Assembly: GCA_022564695.1 (NCBI GenBank)
Contig: JADFKX010000100.1
Span: 1-7,458, forward strand
DNA from: Chloroflexota bacterium
Lineage (GTDB): Bacteria > Chloroflexota > Dehalococcoidia > SM23-28-2 > RBG-16-64-32
Length of the DNA stretch: 7,458 bases
Reading direction: 5' to 3'
Shown: piece after piece, positions 4,903 through 7,458 of the stretch
How the letters are laid out: each line of letters opens with the position of its first letter
Position numbering within the stretch: position 1 is the stretch's first letter
Position numbers and translations under genes: made by a program
Notes under the pieces: generated by a model
What the model saw: only the letters and a program-made list of their open reading frames with translations
Told to the model about the DNA's origin: nothing
The model's database searches: none

Positions 4903-5436
4903 GTGGCTGAGCGCTACGACATCGAGGCTGTCCGTCAGAAGTACATCGGCATCGAGATTGCCAAGTCCAGCGGGCGCTATCCGGTGGAGTACGACGCGAT
5001 CAGGCGCCACTGCCACATGGCGGACGATAACAACCCGCTGTTCCTGGACCCGGAATACGCCGCGTCTACGGAGCACGGCGCAGTGCTCTGTCCGCCCTCC
5101 GGCTGGCTGGCGCTCTACTTCGCCAGCCTGGGCCCCTGGCCAGCCGTATTCGAGCCCCTCTTGCCTATCGTTCCCGCCCCCGGCAAACGCATCGTCAACA
5201 TGAACCAGGAGGTGGAGTGGTTCGCCCACATCAAGGTCGGCGACCACCTGTCGGTACGTCGCCGCGTGGCTGACATCTACCAGAAGGCGATATCCATCGA
5301 CCCCGAGGCGGTGTGGATCGTCGCCGAGGCGATCATCACCAACCAGCGAGACGAGACCGTGTGCGCGATCCGCAACACGCTGCTGTTCCACCGCACGCCG
5401 GAGGAGGTAGCGGCGGCGAAGGAGACGACGCCGTGA
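4903..5436 (+). CDS. MaoC-like hydratase subunit, apparently lacking the catalytic His
   Basis: This 177-residue hot-dog-fold protein resembles the N-terminal MaoC dehydratase domain (FAS1_DH/HadA-like). The hydratase-2 motif region reads ADDNNPLFLDPEYA (residues 40-53). The Asp and Asn-Pro of the usual GD-x-N-P-x-H are kept, but Phe47 stands where the catalytic His is expected. By analogy with HadA/HadC of mycobacterial fatty-acid synthase II and with ChsH1-ChsH2, it would bind the acyl-CoA/ACP chain while a partner subunit does the chemistry. The GTG start is preceded by GGAGG (4892-4896) at ideal spacing. The gene overlaps the next by four bases (GTGA), so near-equal production is expected. 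The substrate is unknown; enoyl-CoA or 3-hydroxyacyl-CoA is likely. It is cytoplasmic. Confidence 0.83.
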   Translation: MAERYDIEAVRQKYIGIEIAKSSGRYPVEYDAIRRHCHMADDNNPLFLDPEYAASTEHGAVLCPPSGWLALYFASLGPWPAVFEPLLPIVPAPGKRIVNMNQEVEWFAHIKVGDHLSVRRRVADIYQKAISIDPEAVWIVAEAIITNQRDETVCAIRNTLLFHRTPEEVAAAKETTP

Positions 5437-5873
5437 GGAGGCCTCAGCTCCACTGGGAGGACGTAGAGGTTGGCGCAGAGATTGAAGGCTTCGATATCGA
5501 GATCAGGCCGCGGCGAACGTTCCTGCAGATAAGCGGTTCCCAGGACTGGTACCCCGTCCACCACGATCCCGCCTTCGCCCGCAAGGCCGGACATGAGGAC
5601 ATCTTCATGAACACCGGTTTCCTACAGGCGGCGCTGGTGCGTGTCATCACCGACTGGATGGGTGACACCGGCTTCCTGCGCAAGCTGTACTTCGAGATGC
5701 GCCGCCAGCAGCGCCCAGGCGACACGATGATCTGCAAGGGGAAGGTCACGGATCGCTACCGCAAAGACGGTGAGGGATGGGTGGAGCTGGAGGTGTGGGC
5801 TGAGAACGAGCGGGACGGAGTGACGACGCCGGCGAAGGCCTGGGTGATCCTGCCCTCACGCGACGGCGTCTAG
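5433..5873 (+). CDS. MaoC-like enoyl-CoA hydratase, catalytic subunit
   Basis: This is a 146-residue single hot-dog protein of usual MaoC length. The motif SGSQDWYPVHHDPAFARKAG (residues 34-53) corresponds to the hydratase-2 signature, with catalytic Asp38 and His43 in the expected D-x-x-P-x-H spacing. I chose the GTG at 5433 because it overlaps the TGA of the preceding subunit (5434-5436), follows GGAG (5421-5424) at good distance, and begins just before the first recognisable strand, LHWEDVEVG. The open frame extends further upstream, but those residues are an out-of-frame reading of the first subunit. It should hydrate trans-2-enoyl-CoA, or the reverse, as a heterodimer or heterotetramer with its neighbour. 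The downstream hairpin at 5909-5925 probably ends the transcript. Confidence 0.87.
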   Translation: MRRPQLHWEDVEVGAEIEGFDIEIRPRRTFLQISGSQDWYPVHHDPAFARKAGHEDIFMNTGFLQAALVRVITDWMGDTGFLRKLYFEMRRQQRPGDTMICKGKVTDRYRKDGEGWVELEVWAENERDGVTTPAKAWVILPSRDGV

Positions 5874-5908
5874 ACTCAGCGAGCGGCTAAAGAATTCAAC
5901 CCGACCCC

Positions 5909-5925
5909 CTACCGACTCTCGGTAG
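5909..5925 (+). terminator. Hairpin after the hydratase genes
   Basis: CTACCGA (5909-5915) and TCGGTAG (5919-5925) pair perfectly around CTC. The following bases are only moderately T-rich (TGTATCAGTTTGATT), so this is a weak intrinsic terminator or a transcript-end stabiliser, 36 bases after the hydratase stop. Confidence 0.5.
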
Positions 5926-5951
5926 TGTATCAGTTTGATTCCGGCTGACCG

Positions 5952-5980
5952 TTGACGTGCTTTTCCCCTAGCGTTACGCT
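5952..5980 (+). promoter_or_regulatory. Candidate promoter of the KGG gene
   Basis: TTGACG (5952-5957) is followed after 17 bases by TACGCT (5975-5980), which matches the -10 consensus at only three positions. With initiation near 5986-5988, the transcript would be almost leaderless relative to the ATG at 5990. The -10 lies inside the AGCGT/ACGCT repeat. Confidence 0.4.
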
Positions 5981-5990
5981 GGAAGCGTAA
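5970..5990. promoter_or_regulatory. Alternating AGCGT/ACGCT arms reaching the start codon
   Basis: AGCGT (5970-5974) and ACGCT (5976-5980) form one palindrome. TTACGCT (5974-5980) and AGCGTAA (5984-5990) form a second, around GGA. The second includes the A of the ATG and places part of the GGAAG ribosome-binding site in its loop. Either a dimeric repressor site or an RNA stem limiting initiation would fit. Confidence 0.45.
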
Positions 5991-6250
5991 TGACTGAGCG
6001 GTCAAGCAAGCGTAAGAAGCGAGATCACGACTTCAGCGTCATAGCGCATCGTGTCGTCCAAGAGGCAACGGGCGAGACTGAGCCGCAGCAGGTAGAGCCT
6101 GAGCCGCCGCCGGAGGAACGCCACGCAGCTGCGGTCACGCTTGGTCGGCTCGGCGGCAAGAAGGGTGGCCCTGCCCGCGCCAAGAAGCTGAGCAAGAAGC
6201 GCCGGTCTGAGATCGCGAAGAAGGCGGCGCAGGCGCGGTGGGGGCGCTAA
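5990..6250 (+). CDS. Small basic KGG-repeat protein (histone H1-like tail)
   Basis: This 86-residue protein is very rich in Lys and Arg. The N-terminus (TERSSKRKKRDHDFSVIAHR) is followed by an acidic, proline-rich middle (about 28-44). A conserved C-terminal segment covers about 47-84: AAVTLGRLGGKKGGPARAKK, then LSKKRRSEIAKKAAQARW. That GRxGGxKGGxARAxxL...RxEIAxKAAxARW pattern recurs in short bacterial proteins often labelled histone H1-like or nucleic-acid binding, without a proven role. Binding to DNA or RNA is plausible from the charge. The ATG follows GGAAG (5981-5985) closely. The gene ends five bases before the convergent ATPase stop, so the two transcripts probably overlap at their 3' ends. 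Confidence 0.75.
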   Translation: MTERSSKRKKRDHDFSVIAHRVVQEATGETEPQQVEPEPPPEERHAAAVTLGRLGGKKGGPARAKKLSKKRRSEIAKKAAQARWGR

Positions 6251-6255
6251 CCGCT

Positions 6256-7452
6256 TCAGACGTTCCGGGGGCGTACACTTTCTAGCCCAACGAGGCGACG
6301 TTCTAAACCTTTCATTAGAACGAATGGCTCCAGTAACGGGTTAGCGAATCTGTATCTGAAGTTGTGAGCCTCGCCAAACTTCTGCAATACGGCCCCACGC
6401 CCTGGTGTGCATAAATCATGAAGGTGCCGAGAGAAGGCAGGTATCTCGACGCTGCGCTTCATGATGACTCCATACGGCTCGCGCACGTCCTTGGCACGAA
6501 ACCGACCCAGGTGGTCAGTAGGAGCTAGGGCACACGCGAGTAGGACTTGGAAATAGTAGTTCTCCTTGCGGGGACTGGCTGTAGCCGCGTCAAACTGCTT
6601 TAGGATTGTCTGCTGACTGTCCCGTAGCAGCATAGCTGATCCTTGCCGGACATCTTGTGGTTCAACGTTGATTCGCTTCGCGTCGATGGCTGCCCTTCCG
6701 GCTGCTTGCCCTAACGCGTGTGCGTAATGTGGGAGACCTAGAGACAATGTCGCAATCTGAGTGGCCGCATCTGGCTCGATAGACATCTCTACCGCCGCTA
6801 TCCCGCCTTCAACAACCTTCCTCAACTCGTCAGTCAACATGCGTGGGACATGGACCTCTTTGAGGTTTCGGTTGATCGACTCGTGCTCAGCAATCAGGTC
6901 ATCAACATCGTCGGCCACGCCTACAATGATGATCGTGGTATCGATCTCGAAGTCGGATAGTGTCTTTATCGTATCTGCGAAGGCCGCATCGACATTGGGG
7001 TCTTCTACGCGGTCGAACTCATCGATAATTAGGATGGTCTTGCGCCTCGCTGGCAGGGCGCTGAGCACATCCTGCGGAGTGAAATCGTCTTCGTATTCAG
7101 GCTTGGGTAGGTTCAGCTGTTGTAGAATTCGGCTCCAGATCGATCCAAAGGTCGAATCGCGGAAGCAATTCACTTTCTCACTGACGATTATTTCCGATGT
7201 GAACGGGCGTAAGAAGTCGGCCAGCACGTTAGCCAATGATGTCTTACCGACTCCCCTCTCGCCGTAGATCGTGACGTGTAATCCGGTCTGATTGATCGCA
7301 TCAATGACGCGTCTAATGAGGGCATCGCGGCCTGTGAAGAGCGCCTTCTTACTGATTGGATTGGCGGGGCTGAAAGCATGGACAAGCTTCATATCCAAAT
7401 CCTGCCACTTAAACAGGTCTTGGACTTGCCCACCCGTTGCTTCCGCTGCCAT
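6256..7452 (-). CDS. Orc1/Cdc6-like AAA+ ATPase
   Basis: This stand-alone AAA+ ATPase has 398 residues as read from the ATG at 7452. Visible elements are the domain entry FTGRDALIRRVIDAI (39-53), Walker A GERGVGKTS (64-72), Walker B ILIIDEFDR (140-148, D144/E145), a sensor-1-like IIIVGVADD (174-182), an INRNL segment (193-197) with a possible arginine finger, and a sensor-2-like GLPHYAHALG (239-248). The C-terminal region (about 295-380) probably forms a winged helix. The order matches Orc1/Cdc6 and TniB-like ATPases, and such proteins also occur in mobile or defence loci, so its job is unknown. M21 (7392) is an alternative start, seven bases after AGGA. The frame is still open at the window edge, so the N-terminus could extend further. 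GC is visibly lower than in its neighbours, which suggests separate acquisition. Confidence 0.8.
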   Translation of the reverse strand: MAAEATGGQVQDLFKWQDLDMKLVHAFSPANPISKKALFTGRDALIRRVIDAINQTGLHVTIYGERGVGKTSLANVLADFLRPFTSEIIVSEKVNCFRDSTFGSIWSRILQQLNLPKPEYEDDFTPQDVLSALPARRKTILIIDEFDRVEDPNVDAAFADTIKTLSDFEIDTTIIIVGVADDVDDLIAEHESINRNLKEVHVPRMLTDELRKVVEGGIAAVEMSIEPDAATQIATLSLGLPHYAHALGQAAGRAAIDAKRINVEPQDVRQGSAMLLRDSQQTILKQFDAATASPRKENYYFQVLLACALAPTDHLGRFRAKDVREPYGVIMKRSVEIPAFSRHLHDLCTPGRGAVLQKFGEAHNFRYRFANPLLEPFVLMKGLERRLVGLESVRPRNV

Positions 7453-7458
7453 TAATCG

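Noticed and set aside
5313..5432. N-terminal extension of the second hydratase subunit to 5313
   Set aside because: The extra 40 residues are an out-of-frame reading of the first subunit. The GTG at 5433 with the GTGA overlap gives a standard MaoC length.
6761..7267. A 168-codon plus-strand frame antisense to the AAA+ ATPase
   Set aside because: It is Ser-rich, motif-free and opposite the Walker A, Walker B and sensor motifs of the real gene.

Overview
The window looks like a chromosomal stretch of a GC-rich, non-model bacterium. A Chloroflexota lineage (Dehalococcoidia or Thermomicrobia-like) is my best guess. This rests on style rather than a marker gene: a LysM/M23 peptidase with TPTPTPEP linkers, a split MaoC-type hydratase pair, and a small KGG-repeat basic protein. 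No rRNA, tRNA, transposase, integrase or CRISPR array was found.

Layout from left to right. Bases 1-289 hold no convincing gene, only a hairpin, a short direct repeat and a possible extended -10 promoter. A Rieske ferredoxin gene follows (290-601). A 9-bp-arm palindrome (631-653) then sits directly before a strong sigma-70-like promoter (658-687), which drives a membrane-anchored LysM-LysM-M23 cell-wall hydrolase (902-1969, probably starting further upstream). Its convergent neighbour is a minus-strand operon: a Fur-family repressor (3554-3123) followed by a NiCoT-family nickel/cobalt permease (3074-2088). The operon has a consensus-like promoter whose -35 is buried in a 6-2-6 palindrome, which suggests metal-responsive autoregulation. 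Upstream on the same strand lie a MoaD/ThiS-type sulfur carrier (3997-3764) and, before it, a broken C-terminal remnant of an FAD/NAD(P) oxidoreductase (about 4208-4023).

The plus strand resumes with an orphan 184-residue protein (4299-4853). A possible 16-codon bridging ORF (4850-4900) leads to two MaoC/hot-dog hydratase subunits (4903-5436 and 5433-5873) joined by a GTGA overlap. The first subunit appears to lack the catalytic histidine and the second keeps the Asp/His pair, so they probably form a heteromeric enoyl-CoA hydratase. A 7-bp-stem hairpin closes this unit.

A small basic KGG-repeat protein (5990-6250) has alternating AGCGT/ACGCT arms reaching its start codon. It converges on an Orc1/Cdc6-like AAA+ ATPase (7452-6256) of visibly lower GC, which runs to the window edge.

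Nothing here is clearly a complete new system. The most distinctive items are the candidate ATT start of the peptidase gene, the metal regulon with its operator-like sites, the decayed oxidoreductase beside an intact sulfur carrier, the division of catalytic residues in the hydratase pair, and the self-complementary start region of the KGG gene.
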